A model generated the notes under the pieces. It was not told the origin of the DNA, did no database searches, and saw only the letters and a program-made list of their open reading frames with translations. From an uncultured Campylobacter sp. (GTDB taxonomy: Bacteria; Campylobacterota; Campylobacteria; Campylobacterales; Campylobacteraceae), in the NCBI RefSeq assembly GCF_937973075.1, contig NZ_CALBWL010000053.1:1-16995 (forward strand): DNA of 16,995 nucleotides, in the 5' to 3' direction. Shown in pieces: positions 7,349 through 15,627 of this stretch (the stretch's first letter is position 1; the number at the start of each line of letters is the position of its first letter). The position numbers and the translations under genes were made by a program.

Positions 7349-7868
7349 GTCTGAATCCCCTAATCGCAAGCGCCGAAATAAACTCGTCAAACGCCTGCGC
7401 GGAGGCATTTTCGATCGCCTTGTAGCGGTCCTTATCGCTAATGATCGAGCTCGTATCGTAGCTATTTTTGACTAGGCGGCTAACTTTAAAATCGTAATCG
7501 CCCACGCAATCCTTGCTGAAAACCTCGCCGTTTTTAAGCTTGGTGCTAAAATTTACGACAAGATTTGCACGGTAGCTAGTGACATAGCCGAACTGATCGT
7601 ATGAAAGCTCGCTAAAACTTAGGCTTTTTATGCTCGCTACTACGATCGTCTGCGCCGAGTTTTTATCCGCAAGGCTCATCCCTAGGCGCTGGACTATACC
7701 CTGCCTGATCGCATCTTTGATCGCGACGGTGTTTTGCGGATCGGTCTTGCTCATCATCACATCCACAAATACGCTTCCGCTCATCGTCTCTTTTGCAATC
7801 CTTGAAACGGGCTTGTAGCCGCAGCCGATTAAAAAAATCAAACAAAAAACGGTTAAAGCTTTTCTCAT
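7329..7868 (-). CDS. lptE: LptE-like outer-membrane lipoprotein (LPS assembly)
   Basis: This 179-residue lipoprotein has a signal peptide ending in the lipobox LIGC, with Cys16 as the acylated residue, followed by GYKPVSRIAKE, the typical start of LptE proteins. LptE plugs the LptD barrel that inserts LPS or lipooligosaccharide into the outer leaflet of the outer membrane. The rest is a mixed alpha/beta domain rich in Ser, Lys and Asp, without further motifs I can name. I base the call on the lipobox, the CGYKP start, the size, and a position between folC and leuS that matches the C. jejuni lipoprotein gene annotated as LptE-like (by memory). The ATG lies 6 nt after the leuS stop. Its ribosome site is weak (AGGCGA), so translation may depend on coupling to leuS. 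LptE family similarity is always low, hence moderate certainty. Confidence 0.8.
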   Translation of the reverse strand: MRKALTVFCLIFLIGCGYKPVSRIAKETMSGSVFVDVMMSKTDPQNTVAIKDAIRQGIVQRLGMSLADKNSAQTIVVASIKSLSFSELSYDQFGYVTSYRANLVVNFSTKLKNGEVFSKDCVGDYDFKVSRLVKNSYDTSSIISDKDRYKAIENASAQAFDEFISALAIRGFRLERAQH

Positions 7869-7874
7869 CTTCGC

Positions 7875-10322
7875 CTACTTTATCACCAAATTTACAAGCT
7901 TGTTTTTAACGTAAATTTCTTTTACGACGCTCTTGCCCTCTAGCCATTTGGCGCAGTTCTGCTTCGCAAGGCTTAAAATTTCGCCCTCGCTTAGGCTCGC
8001 GCCCGCTTCAAACTCGGCGCGTTTTTTGCCGTTAATCGTGACGGCAAGCTTGATCGTATCGCTCTCAAAGACCTCTTCGCAAACTCTCAGCTCGCAAAAA
8101 TTCGCCCGCCCAAACAACCTCTCGCTAAGCTCGGCGCAGATGTGCGGCACTATAGGCTCTAGTAGGTTTAAAATCACAAAGTAACCCTCGGTAAATACGT
8201 CTTTGTTGCTCTGCGCATTTAGCGCATTTAGCGCCTCCATACACGCGGCGATTAAGGTATTGAAAGCAAAGCTGCTCTCATAAACCTGCTGTGATTTCTT
8301 AAGCGCCTCGTAAACTTTGAGGCGGGCGTATTTTTCCTCTTTATTTAAAGCGGCGTGGTCGATCTGCGGAATTTTATCAGTAGCGTAGGCGTTTTCGGCG
8401 CGATCGTAGAGACGGCTAAGAAATTTATACGCGCCCTCTACCGCGCTGTCGTTCCACTCAAGCTCTTTTTGAGGAGGCGCGGCAAAAAGTATAAAAAGTC
8501 TCGCCGTATCGGCGCCGTAGGTCTCGATAATGTCGTCGGGATCGACGGTGTTTCCCTTGCTTTTGCTCATCTTTGCGCCATCTTTTAGCACCATGCCCTG
8601 AGTTAACAGCCGCTCAAACGGCTCACTATCGCGCAGATAGCCTATGTCACGAAGAGCCTTTTGGAAAAACCTTGCATATAAAAGGTGCAAAATCGCGTGC
8701 TCGATGCCGCCGATATACTGATCGACATTCATCCAGTAATTCACGCTTTGCTCGTCAAACGCCCGCTGCTGCCACGTCCGCTCGTCGCTTGCGTAGCGCG
8801 CGAAATACCACGAGCTTTCAAAAAATGTATCGAGCGTGTCGGTCTCGCGCACCGCGTTGCCGCCGCATTTAGGGCATTTGCAAAACTTCCAGCTAGGATG
8901 CGCGTCGAGCGGATTGCCCTTGCCGGTGATCTTAATATCCTGCGGAAGCTCTACGGGCAGATTTGAAATTTCCTCGCTTACCAGCCCGCATTTTGGACAG
9001 TGGATCATAGGTATCGGCGCGCCCCAGTAACGCTGGCGGCTCACTCCCCAATCGCGCAGTTTAAAATTTACCACGCGGCGTCCGAGCCCTAGCTCTTCAA
9101 ATTTTGAAATGACGGCACTTTTTGCTTTCTCGCTATCCATGCCGCTAAATTCCGCGGAATTTATTAAAATTCCAGGCTCGACGTAAGCCTTGCTAGCGTC
9201 GTAATCGCCGCTTTTAGGAGCAATACTTTGAATGATCGGCAGGTTAAATTTCTTCGCAAACTCGAAATCTCGTTCGTCGTGCGCAGGCACAGCCATAACC
9301 GCGCCACCGCCGTATTCTGCTAGGACGAAATTTGCAGTCCAAACGGGGATTTCTTTGCCGCTTAGCGGATGAAGCACGCTGATCCCGAGGCTCACGCCGT
9401 CTTTATCTCTTGCTTGGCGCTCGCGCGGGCTTTGATTTAAAATTTCCCTCACCTTCGCCGCAGCTTCGGCGTCAAGTAAATTATTATCCAAAAGCCTCTT
9501 TACGACCTCGTGCTCCGGCGCGACCGCCGCGTAGCTCATGCCGTAGATCGTATCGGGGCGCGTCGTAAAAACCTTAAAGCCCTCGATGCCGCCAAGCTTG
9601 GCGCTGCTTTGCTCGTCAAATTTAAAGCTAAATTCCAAACCTTCGCTGCGCCCGATCCAGTTTTCCTGCATCGTAAGCACCTGAGCGGGCCATTTGCCCT
9701 CAAGCTGCTTTAGGCAATCCAAAAGCTCCTGCGCATAGGCGGTGATTTTTAGATAATATCCCGGCATCTGCTTTTGCACGACCTCGTTGCCGCAACGCCA
9801 GCACCTGCCCTCCTCGACCTGCTCGTTGGCAAGCACCGTCTGATCGTGTTCGCACCAATTTACCACGGCGCTTTTTCTATAAATGAGCCCTTTTTCAAAA
9901 AGCTTGATGAAAAATTCCTGCTCCCAGCGCGTATAAAGCGGATCGGAGGTGGCGAGCATGCGACGAGCTGAAAAGCTAAAGCCCAGGCGGTGCAGCTCGT
10001 TTTTCATATAATCGATATTTTCATAAGTCCAAGTTTTAGGGTGAATGCCGTGTTTGATCGCCGCATTTTCCGCAGGCATGCCGAAGCTATCAAAGCCGAT
10101 CGGCTGAAGCACGTTGTATCCGCGCAGCCTGTAGTATCGGCTCAAAGCGTCGCCGATGCTGTAGTTTCGTACATGCCCCATGTGGATGCGGCCGCTTGGG
10201 TAGGGAAACATCGAAAGGATATATTTTTTAGGCAGGCTATAATCGTCCTTAGGCTCGAAAACTCCCTCTTCGTCCCAAATTTTCTGCCATTTAAGCTCAA
10301 TACTTTTACTATCGTAAGGCAT
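7875..10322 (-). CDS. leuS: Leucyl-tRNA synthetase
   Basis: This 815-residue class I synthetase charges tRNA-Leu with leucine. The HIGH signature is HMGH (47-50, in YPSGRIHMGHVRNYS) and the KMSKS loop is KMSKS (584-588). A zinc-binding element is suggested by Cys157, Cys174 and Cys177 (CEHD...CWRC), and a second by CPKC and CKCPKC in the middle of the protein. The CP1 editing domain is present, with TTRPDTIYG and the GVSLGISVLHPLSG and VPAHDERDFEFA motifs that line the editing pocket. A C-terminal anticodon-binding domain follows. The length is normal for Campylobacter and a little below the 860 of E. coli. The ATG has AGGAG 6 nt upstream that overlaps the TAG of the DUF6394 gene, so the two are translationally linked. 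I see nothing broken. Confidence 0.98.
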   Translation of the reverse strand: MPYDSKSIELKWQKIWDEEGVFEPKDDYSLPKKYILSMFPYPSGRIHMGHVRNYSIGDALSRYYRLRGYNVLQPIGFDSFGMPAENAAIKHGIHPKTWTYENIDYMKNELHRLGFSFSARRMLATSDPLYTRWEQEFFIKLFEKGLIYRKSAVVNWCEHDQTVLANEQVEEGRCWRCGNEVVQKQMPGYYLKITAYAQELLDCLKQLEGKWPAQVLTMQENWIGRSEGLEFSFKFDEQSSAKLGGIEGFKVFTTRPDTIYGMSYAAVAPEHEVVKRLLDNNLLDAEAAAKVREILNQSPRERQARDKDGVSLGISVLHPLSGKEIPVWTANFVLAEYGGGAVMAVPAHDERDFEFAKKFNLPIIQSIAPKSGDYDASKAYVEPGILINSAEFSGMDSEKAKSAVISKFEELGLGRRVVNFKLRDWGVSRQRYWGAPIPMIHCPKCGLVSEEISNLPVELPQDIKITGKGNPLDAHPSWKFCKCPKCGGNAVRETDTLDTFFESSWYFARYASDERTWQQRAFDEQSVNYWMNVDQYIGGIEHAILHLLYARFFQKALRDIGYLRDSEPFERLLTQGMVLKDGAKMSKSKGNTVDPDDIIETYGADTARLFILFAAPPQKELEWNDSAVEGAYKFLSRLYDRAENAYATDKIPQIDHAALNKEEKYARLKVYEALKKSQQVYESSFAFNTLIAACMEALNALNAQSNKDVFTEGYFVILNLLEPIVPHICAELSERLFGRANFCELRVCEEVFESDTIKLAVTINGKKRAEFEAGASLSEGEILSLAKQNCAKWLEGKSVVKEIYVKNKLVNLVIK
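9146..9163. repeat. 18-bp perfect palindrome within leuS
   Basis: TAAATTCCGCGGAATTTA is its own reverse complement. It falls in the LeuRS editing-domain coding region, where the protein reads LINSAEFSG. It combines the AAATTT-like and CCGCGG-like words common in this genome and may be chance, or a protein-binding or hairpin-forming site. Confidence 0.85.
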
Positions 10323-10331
10323 TCTGCGCTC

Positions 10332-10673
10332 CTAGAATTCGTCTTTAGTTTTTGCCGATTCGATCGCTATTAAAATTAGCGAGAAAAAGTTTGCAAGTAG
10401 CGCGCCGATAGCAAGCGAGGTCACGATCGACAAATCTCCCGGCGCTACTACAATCAAAACGAACGCCGGTATGAGATGCAGATCCGCTACGAGCGAGCTT
10501 GCAAAAAGCTCGGCTGCTAGCATATTTCGTACGCCTACCTTCAAAAGCGTCGAGACTGCATTCACGCTGGTTGCTATGAAAAGTAAAATTTCATTCTTCT
10601 CATACAAAAACCCGCCTATCGTAGTCATACTCATCAGCGCAAAAAATATGTAAATTACCCTTCCCCAGTTCAT
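10332..10673 (-). CDS. Small integral membrane protein, DUF6394 family
   Basis: This 113-residue hydrophobic protein has about four membrane segments (roughly residues 5-22, 27-44, 60-78 and 83-104) and a short charged tail ESAKTKDEF. It begins MNWGRVIYIFFALMS and matches what I remember of the DUF6394 family, small conserved proteins found in epsilonproteobacteria; its function is unknown. It lies between secF and leuS, 9 nt downstream of the secF stop. An AAGGAT ribosome site overlaps that stop, and the gene's own stop overlaps the leuS ribosome site. Position next to the SecDF genes could suggest a membrane-biogenesis role, but nothing in the sequence shows it. There are no catalytic motifs and no cysteine pairs. 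Confidence 0.8.
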   Translation of the reverse strand: MNWGRVIYIFFALMSMTTIGGFLYEKNEILLFIATSVNAVSTLLKVGVRNMLAAELFASSLVADLHLIPAFVLIVVAPGDLSIVTSLAIGALLANFFSLILIAIESAKTKDEF

Positions 10674-10682
10674 CTTTTATCC

Positions 10683-11651
10683 TTACACCGTGCCTTTTTC
10701 ATACATGGCGCGATTCTTTTCTTTCTCTTTGATACGACGCTGTTTTTCAGCCAAAAACGCGCGGTATTTCTCGACATTAAATTTAAACAAAATCAGCATC
10801 GGAGCAGCTACAAATACGGAGCTGAAAGTTCCTGCTATGACGCCTATTAGCATCACGAAGCTAAAGCCGTGGATCATCTCGCCGCCCCAAACGAATAAAA
10901 TCACGATGACGATGAGAGTCGTAAGCGAAGTAAGCAGCGTGCGCGATAGTGTGTGAGAGATTGATTCATTTATAACCTCGTCAAGCTTAATCGATTTGCT
11001 ATCTTTTACTCCTTCTCGAATTCTATCGAAAACAACGATGGTATCGTTAAGTGAGTAGCCCATTATAGTTAGCAGTGCAGCTAGAATTTCAAGGTTGAAA
11101 TCCACGCCGGCTAAAATCATCGCACCTACAGCAACTACGACGTCATGCAGATCCGATAGCACTGCGGCGACCGCAAATCTCCACTCAAACCGCAGGGTGA
11201 TATAAACCAAAATGAGCGCAAACGATACGCATACCGCTAAAATTCCGTTTGTACGAAGCTCCTCGCCGACTTTAGGACCTACGATATCGACCTTGCGAAT
11301 GTCGAAGTTTCCACTCCCTTGCAAAATTTTTTGTGCCGCTAAAGCGGGATTATCACCCAGTTCGCTCGCAGCGCCTGAATATCTAATCGTAACTTCTTGA
11401 TCGCTGCCGAATTCCGTAACGTTGATATTACCTAAATTTGCCGCTTCGAAGCGCTTTCTGATCTCATCAAGCGGTGCTTTAGCGTCATATTTAACCTGAA
11501 TGAGTGTACCACCGCTAAAATCGATGCCGTAGCTGACACCTTTAATGAAAAATAGCGCAATAGAGCCTATTATCAAAACAGCAGAAAGTGCAAAGGTAAA
11601 ATATCTAAATTTCATAAAATCATAAATTTTGCCCTTATCAAACACTTGCAT
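10683..11651 (-). CDS. secF: Protein translocase subunit SecF
   Basis: SecF works with SecD in the inner membrane, using the proton motive force to complete protein export through SecYEG. The 322-residue protein has a first membrane segment (about 16-36), the DFSGG motif of the first periplasmic domain (44-48), then a cluster of five membrane helices after about residue 130. The RND-type signature MGYSLNDTIVVFDRIRE, conserved in SecF, lies in that cluster. The C-terminus is basic and cytoplasmic (KQRRIKEKEKNR). The start ATG has a strong GGAGG 6 nt upstream inside the end of secD and overlaps that gene by 14 nt, as expected for two subunits made together. The length is normal for this phylum. 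Confidence 0.97.
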   Translation of the reverse strand: MQVFDKGKIYDFMKFRYFTFALSAVLIIGSIALFFIKGVSYGIDFSGGTLIQVKYDAKAPLDEIRKRFEAANLGNINVTEFGSDQEVTIRYSGAASELGDNPALAAQKILQGSGNFDIRKVDIVGPKVGEELRTNGILAVCVSFALILVYITLRFEWRFAVAAVLSDLHDVVVAVGAMILAGVDFNLEILAALLTIMGYSLNDTIVVFDRIREGVKDSKSIKLDEVINESISHTLSRTLLTSLTTLIVIVILFVWGGEMIHGFSFVMLIGVIAGTFSSVFVAAPMLILFKFNVEKYRAFLAEKQRRIKEKEKNRAMYEKGTV

Positions 11652-13239
11652 TTGCGCCTCCTCTTAATTTATAACCGAGCCAAAGCGCGGTATTTTTGCT
11701 CTTTTCCATCTTATCCATTACTAACTCAAACATTCCGTGAGTGCCCAAAATCGCTGTTATCATCGACGCTACGATACCGATGCTCATCGTGACGGCAAAG
11801 CCCTTTACCGGACCCGTGCCGTAAGCATAAAGCGCAGCGGAAGTAATTAGCGTAGTGATATTTGAATCCACGATCGCGCTCATCGCATTTTCATAGCCTT
11901 TATTTATACTTTGGCGGATTGAAACTCCCGTCCTTAGCACCTCTCTAACGCGCTCATTAATGATTACGTTCGCATCCACGGCCATTCCGATAGTTAGCAC
12001 GATTCCCGCCATTCCAGGAAGCGTTAATGTTGCACCAAAAAGCGCCATACAAGCGATCAAAAATAAAATATTTACTACAAGCGCGATATCGGCAAAAAGC
12101 CCCGCTACGCCATAGTATAAAATCATAAAGATCAAAATCGCAACCGCTGCAAGGCTTAGCGCTGCCATACTTTTATCGATGCTATCTTGTCCTAGGCTAG
12201 GGCCGATGCTGCGCGTTTCTGAGACTTTAACCGGAGCCAAAAGCGCGCCGCTTCTAAGCGCAATCGCTACGTCGTGCGCCTCCTCGACGCTAAATCCGCC
12301 GCTGATCTGACCGCTGCCACCGCCGATACGCTCGTTTATGCGCGGCGCGGAGTAAACCTTGCCATCAAGCACGATCGCAAGGCGCTTACCGACATTTTTA
12401 CCAGTAAAATCGCCAAAAATTTGAGCGCCTTGAGAGTTCAGCGTAAAATTTATGATCGGCTGGTTGGTGTGCTGATCGAAAGCGACCTTCGCATCGACTA
12501 GCATCGCGCCGTCTAGCACTGGAATTTCGTTTATGAGATACTTGTAATTCGGATTTTTAACGTCCGGGTAGATCACGTCGCCGTAAGCTCTAGCATCCGC
12601 TGCGCTGATAGTCTGCGCGCGGTCTTGGCGCACATCGTCCACTGCCATAAGCTGCAAGTGAGCCGCTTTGGCGATCAAATCCTTGGCGCGTTGCTCATCA
12701 GCTGCACTTTTGACGCCCGGAAGCTCAACCAAAATATAACTCTCGCCCTGCTTTGCTACCGTAGGCTCCGCAAGTCCGAATTGATCCAAGCGGTTGCGGA
12801 TAGTTTCTACAGCCTGTTCAATCGCGTATTTTTTAGTCGCTTCGACCTCCTCGGGCGTTAGCGTGACGCGGTATTTTTCGCCAGATTTTTGAATGTCTAA
12901 TCCGCTTGCGGCGCTATGCAAAATCGCATCAAATTTAGAAGCCTCGTCCGCGTCTAAAATTTCAAACTCAAACGAATCGCCTTCCAATTTTAGCCCGTCC
13001 ATTAGTAGATCGTCGCGCTTGGCGGCATAATTGACGCTCGCGGCGATCGATTTGATCTTAGAAACGACCGCCTCGTCGCTTTGAACTTCCAAAAGCATAT
13101 GCAGGCCACCTTGCAGATCCAAACCCAAGTTTATCTTGCTTCCCTTTTCGGTCTGAAAGATCGAAGGCGCGGCAAAAATCGCCGAAAAAATAACCGCAGC
13201 TAAAAAGATCAGCAGACGGTATGAAATTTTACTGCTCAT
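11638..13239 (-). CDS. secD: Protein translocase subunit SecD
   Basis: SecD is the larger partner of SecF, with a big periplasmic region that binds emerging substrates. The 533-residue protein has membrane segment 1 at about 7-27, the DLQGG motif (41-45), a periplasmic P1 region to about residue 350, and five clustered membrane helices. These include GMAVDANVIINERVRE, whose Asp is part of the conserved proton-path motif of SecD. Within P1 the conserved ETIRNRLDQFGLAEPTV stretch and the IAIVLDGKVYSAPRINERI stretch are both present. The start ATG lies inside the end of yajC (11-nt overlap) and has only a weak AAGA ribosome site, so coupling to yajC is likely. Nothing is missing relative to the family. 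Confidence 0.97.
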   Translation of the reverse strand: MSSKISYRLLIFLAAVIFSAIFAAPSIFQTEKGSKINLGLDLQGGLHMLLEVQSDEAVVSKIKSIAASVNYAAKRDDLLMDGLKLEGDSFEFEILDADEASKFDAILHSAASGLDIQKSGEKYRVTLTPEEVEATKKYAIEQAVETIRNRLDQFGLAEPTVAKQGESYILVELPGVKSAADEQRAKDLIAKAAHLQLMAVDDVRQDRAQTISAADARAYGDVIYPDVKNPNYKYLINEIPVLDGAMLVDAKVAFDQHTNQPIINFTLNSQGAQIFGDFTGKNVGKRLAIVLDGKVYSAPRINERIGGGSGQISGGFSVEEAHDVAIALRSGALLAPVKVSETRSIGPSLGQDSIDKSMAALSLAAVAILIFMILYYGVAGLFADIALVVNILFLIACMALFGATLTLPGMAGIVLTIGMAVDANVIINERVREVLRTGVSIRQSINKGYENAMSAIVDSNITTLITSAALYAYGTGPVKGFAVTMSIGIVASMITAILGTHGMFELVMDKMEKSKNTALWLGYKLRGGANASV

Positions 13240-13501
13240 CTAATTTTCTTGCCACAAATTGTTTATCCAGCTCAACCATGACCTCATCGTTAAGCTTAAC
13301 TGTGATAAAATCATTGTTTGTTTTCACGACCGTGCATTTTATGCCACCGCTAGTTATGATCTTATCGCCTTTGCCGAGCGCATCGACCATCGCTTTATGA
13401 TCCTTGGCCTGCTTTTGCTGCGGTCTGATAATCAAAAAATACATAATCGCAAAGATTACGACGATAGGCAGGATTGATGCAAAGAAATTTCCTTGTTCCA
13501 T
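13229..13501 (-). CDS. yajC: Sec translocon accessory protein YajC
   Basis: YajC is a small inner-membrane protein that associates with SecDF. The 90-residue product has one N-terminal membrane segment (about 9-26) ending in the family hallmark IIRPQQKQAKDHKAM. A soluble domain follows with GDKIITSGGIKCTVVKTNNDFITVKLNDEV. The ATG (13501) is preceded by AAGGA 5 nt upstream. As the first gene of the minus-strand string, it is the likely entry point for transcription of everything down to the left edge. Its first 25 nt overlap, on the opposite strand, the only usable start region of lnt. Confidence 0.95.
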   Translation of the reverse strand: MEQGNFFASILPIVVIFAIMYFLIIRPQQKQAKDHKAMVDALGKGDKIITSGGIKCTVVKTNNDFITVKLNDEVMVELDKQFVARKLDEQ

Positions 13502-14820
13502 GTGTTTCCTTCATTAGAAATTTAAAAAGTAGCTATTTTACATTAAGTTACATAAATAAAGGCTTTGTTCTTGCCCTTGCGCTTTCAAATTTTATTTTCG
13601 TAGAAATTTTAAGCTCTAAATTTGACGGCTTGGCTGCTTTGGCGGCGGAATTTTTCTCGCCTCTAATTGCGATAGCGGCGCTTTTTTATCTGCTAAAAGC
13701 AAGCAAGGCGGAGTGGTTTTGGTGCGGATTTTTTATCGGCGCGCTGTGGATGCACTGGATCAGCTTCAGTCTGATCTATTTCGATCTTGCGTTTTTGATC
13801 CCGCTTGAAATTCTTGGAATTTGCCTCGTTTATGCCTTTATTTTCCGCATCTTTGCGATCTTTGACGCGCCGGTTTTGCGCGCTGCGTGCCTTTTAATTC
13901 TAAAATTTATCCATCCTTTCGGCTTTGATTGGCTAAATTTTGAACTGCTGCTAAGTCATGGAATTTTCAGAGCCGATCTTAGCGCGCTGGCTCTGATTTT
14001 AGCGGGGCTTTGCGCGATTTTGTATCTACGCGGACGCGGCGCGGCGGCTAAGCTTAACGCCCTAATTTTCACGGCGTTTTTGATCTGCGCGCTGCAATTC
14101 AGCCAAAAAGAGCCCACGCCGCTACCGATTAAAATTTCACTCGCAAACACCGACATTTCGCAGCACGACATCTGGGCGAAAGATAAAATTTTGTCCGCCG
14201 CGTTGGCAAATTTGGCTCGGATTGATGAGGCGATCGCAGAGGGACAAGACGCGATAATCTTGCCCGAAAGCGCCTTCGCGATGCCGCTAAATTTAGAAAA
14301 CGTGCTAGTTGAAGCTTTAAAGGAAAAATCGCGCGCAATTACTATCGTAGCGGGCGCGGAAGCGTATGAGAACGGGAAATTTTACAACAGCGCCTATCTT
14401 TTTGCGAACGGGGAAATGAAGCGCTTCGATAAGCACATTTTGGTGCCGTTTGGCGAAATGGTGCCGCTGCCGGAATTTGCGCGAAATTTCATCAACCGCG
14501 TGCTGCTAGGCGGCGCGACCGATTTTTCCACAGCTAGCGGCTTTAGCGACTACGAGCTTGGCGGGCGAAGCGTAAGAAGCGCCGTTTGCTACGAGGCTAC
14601 GCGCGCAGAGCTTTACGAGGGCTCGCCCAAATACGTCGTAGCGATCAGCAACAACGGCTGGTTCGTGCCGAGCTACGAGCCTTATTTGCAGCGCCTCATA
14701 ATCCGCTACTACGCGAGCTTGCACGGCACATTGATTTATCACGCCGTAAACGGCAGCGCTAGCGAGATAATCGCTCCGAAAAAGATCTGGATAAACCGCC
14801 TTAAAGATCATCTAAAATAG
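13477..14820 (+). CDS. lnt: Apolipoprotein N-acyltransferase
   Basis: Lnt adds the third acyl chain to the N-terminal cysteine of lipoproteins at the inner membrane, which would include LptE encoded nearby. The 447-residue protein has several membrane segments over about the first 210 residues, then a periplasmic nitrilase-like domain. The Glu-Lys-Cys triad is visible in ILPESAFA (Glu), RFDKHILVPFGE (Lys) and SAVCYEATRAE (Cys). A final segment (IWINRLKDHLK) is short and basic. ATG 13477 is the first ATG and has AGG or AGGA motifs upstream, at imperfect spacing. The next canonical in-frame start (TTG 13630) would remove the first membrane helix. This start lies inside yajC on the opposite strand, which is unusual, so the true N-terminus is uncertain; a rarer ATT or ATA start near 13513-13552 cannot be excluded. 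Confidence 0.9.
   Translation: MQRNFLVPCVSFIRNLKSSYFTLSYINKGFVLALALSNFIFVEILSSKFDGLAALAAEFFSPLIAIAALFYLLKASKAEWFWCGFFIGALWMHWISFSLIYFDLAFLIPLEILGICLVYAFIFRIFAIFDAPVLRAACLLILKFIHPFGFDWLNFELLLSHGIFRADLSALALILAGLCAILYLRGRGAAAKLNALIFTAFLICALQFSQKEPTPLPIKISLANTDISQHDIWAKDKILSAALANLARIDEAIAEGQDAIILPESAFAMPLNLENVLVEALKEKSRAITIVAGAEAYENGKFYNSAYLFANGEMKRFDKHILVPFGEMVPLPEFARNFINRVLLGGATDFSTASGFSDYELGGRSVRSAVCYEATRAELYEGSPKYVVAISNNGWFVPSYEPYLQRLIIRYYASLHGTLIYHAVNGSASEIIAPKKIWINRLKDHLK
13535..13540 (-). promoter_or_regulatory. Probable sigma-70 -10 element for the yajC operon
   Basis: Upstream of yajC the minus strand reads ATG-TAAAAT-AGC. TAAAAT matches TATAAT at five of six positions, carries TG directly before it, and lies in a very A+T-rich stretch (13502-13560). 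That is typical for Campylobacter, where -35 boxes are poorly conserved. A transcript starting near 13528 would have a leader of about 27 nt before the yajC ATG. Inferred from sequence only. Confidence 0.5.
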
Positions 14821-14884
14821 CCTAAAAAGTTATTTTTAAACGACTTTTGGGTAATATTTTAAAATTTTATTAGGAGCTAAATTT
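14821..14884 (+). promoter_or_regulatory. lnt-pyrH gap with possible promoter and clear pyrH ribosome site
   Basis: This 64-nt A+T-rich spacer is the largest gene gap in the window. GTAATATTTTAAAAT (14851-14865) could supply a -10 box for pyrH. AGGAG lies about 8 nt before the pyrH ATG. A weak hairpin (AAAAGT and ACTTTT, 13-nt loop) follows the lnt stop but lacks the G+C stem and U-run of a real terminator. Promoter activity is inferred. Confidence 0.35.
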
Positions 14885-15604
14885 ATGGCTAAATACAATC
14901 GCATACTCGTAAAATTTTCGGGTGAAGCGCTAGCGGGAGAGAACGGCTTTGGGATCGACAGCGAAATTTTAAAATTTATCGCCAAAGAGATCAAGCAGCT
15001 CGTAGAAGGCGGCATCGAAGTAGGCATCGTAATCGGCGGCGGCAATATCATAAGAGGCGTAAGCGCCGCAGCTAGCGGTATCATCAAACGCACCAGCGGC
15101 GATCATATGGGCATGCTAGCGACCGTCATCAACGCAATAGCGATGAGAGAAGCGCTAGAATACGCAGGCATGGATGTGCGCGTACAAAGCGCGATAAAGA
15201 TGGAAGCGATCTGCGAGACCTTCATCATCGGCCGCGCCAAAAGGCACCTCGAAAAAGGTCGCGTCGTGATCTTTGCCGCGGGCACCGGAAATCCATTCTT
15301 CACGACCGATACTGCGGGTACTCTCCGCGCGATCGAGATCGGAGCCGACGCTATCATAAAAGCTACCAAAGTGATGGGGATCTACGACAAGGATCCGCAA
15401 AAATTTAAAGACGCTAAATTGCTTTCCAAAGTCACTTACGATCAAGCCCTGCACGACAACATCAGGGTGATGGACGATACGGCTATCGCGCTTGCCAAGG
15501 ATAATGCGCTTCCGATCATCGTATGCAATATGTTTAAGAGCGGAAATTTATACAAAATCGTCGATGGCGGAGATCTAAGCTCCTGCTCGATCGTAAAAAA
15601 CTGA
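14885..15604 (+). CDS. pyrH: Uridylate kinase (UMP kinase)
   Basis: PyrH phosphorylates UMP to UDP in pyrimidine nucleotide synthesis. It is a hexameric cytoplasmic enzyme of the amino-acid-kinase fold. The 239-residue product shows Lys10 in LVKFSGEALAG, the glycine-rich VIGGGNIIRG (49-58), GDHMGMLATVINA (72-84) that contacts UMP, and GTGNPFFTTDT (133-143). The substrate and ATP segments IGADAIIKATKVMGIYDKDP follow. The length is standard. The ATG has an AGGAG site about 8 nt upstream. It is followed after a 23-nt gap by rpoZ and then spoT, a grouping I also recall from C. jejuni. There it is not next to lnt, so the neighbourhood upstream differs here. Confidence 0.98.
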   Translation: MAKYNRILVKFSGEALAGENGFGIDSEILKFIAKEIKQLVEGGIEVGIVIGGGNIIRGVSAAASGIIKRTSGDHMGMLATVINAIAMREALEYAGMDVRVQSAIKMEAICETFIIGRAKRHLEKGRVVIFAAGTGNPFFTTDTAGTLRAIEIGADAIIKATKVMGIYDKDPQKFKDAKLLSKVTYDQALHDNIRVMDDTAIALAKDNALPIIVCNMFKSGNLYKIVDGGDLSSCSIVKN

Positions 15605-15627
15605 AATTTTAAATTTAAGGAGAATTG

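Noticed and set aside
5753..7408. Longer folC beginning at 7408
   Set aside because: It would overlap lptE by 80 nt and add an Arg-rich N-terminus foreign to FolC; TTG 7348 has a better-placed AGGGGA site.
9990..10373. 127-codon plus-strand open frame opposite leuS and the DUF6394 gene
   Set aside because: It overlaps the conserved HMGH region of leuS on the other strand, and its product resembles no known family.
14826..14849. AAAAGT/ACTTTT stem after lnt as a terminator
   Set aside because: The stem is only six A/T-rich pairs with a 13-nt loop and no U-run; read-through to pyrH is as likely.
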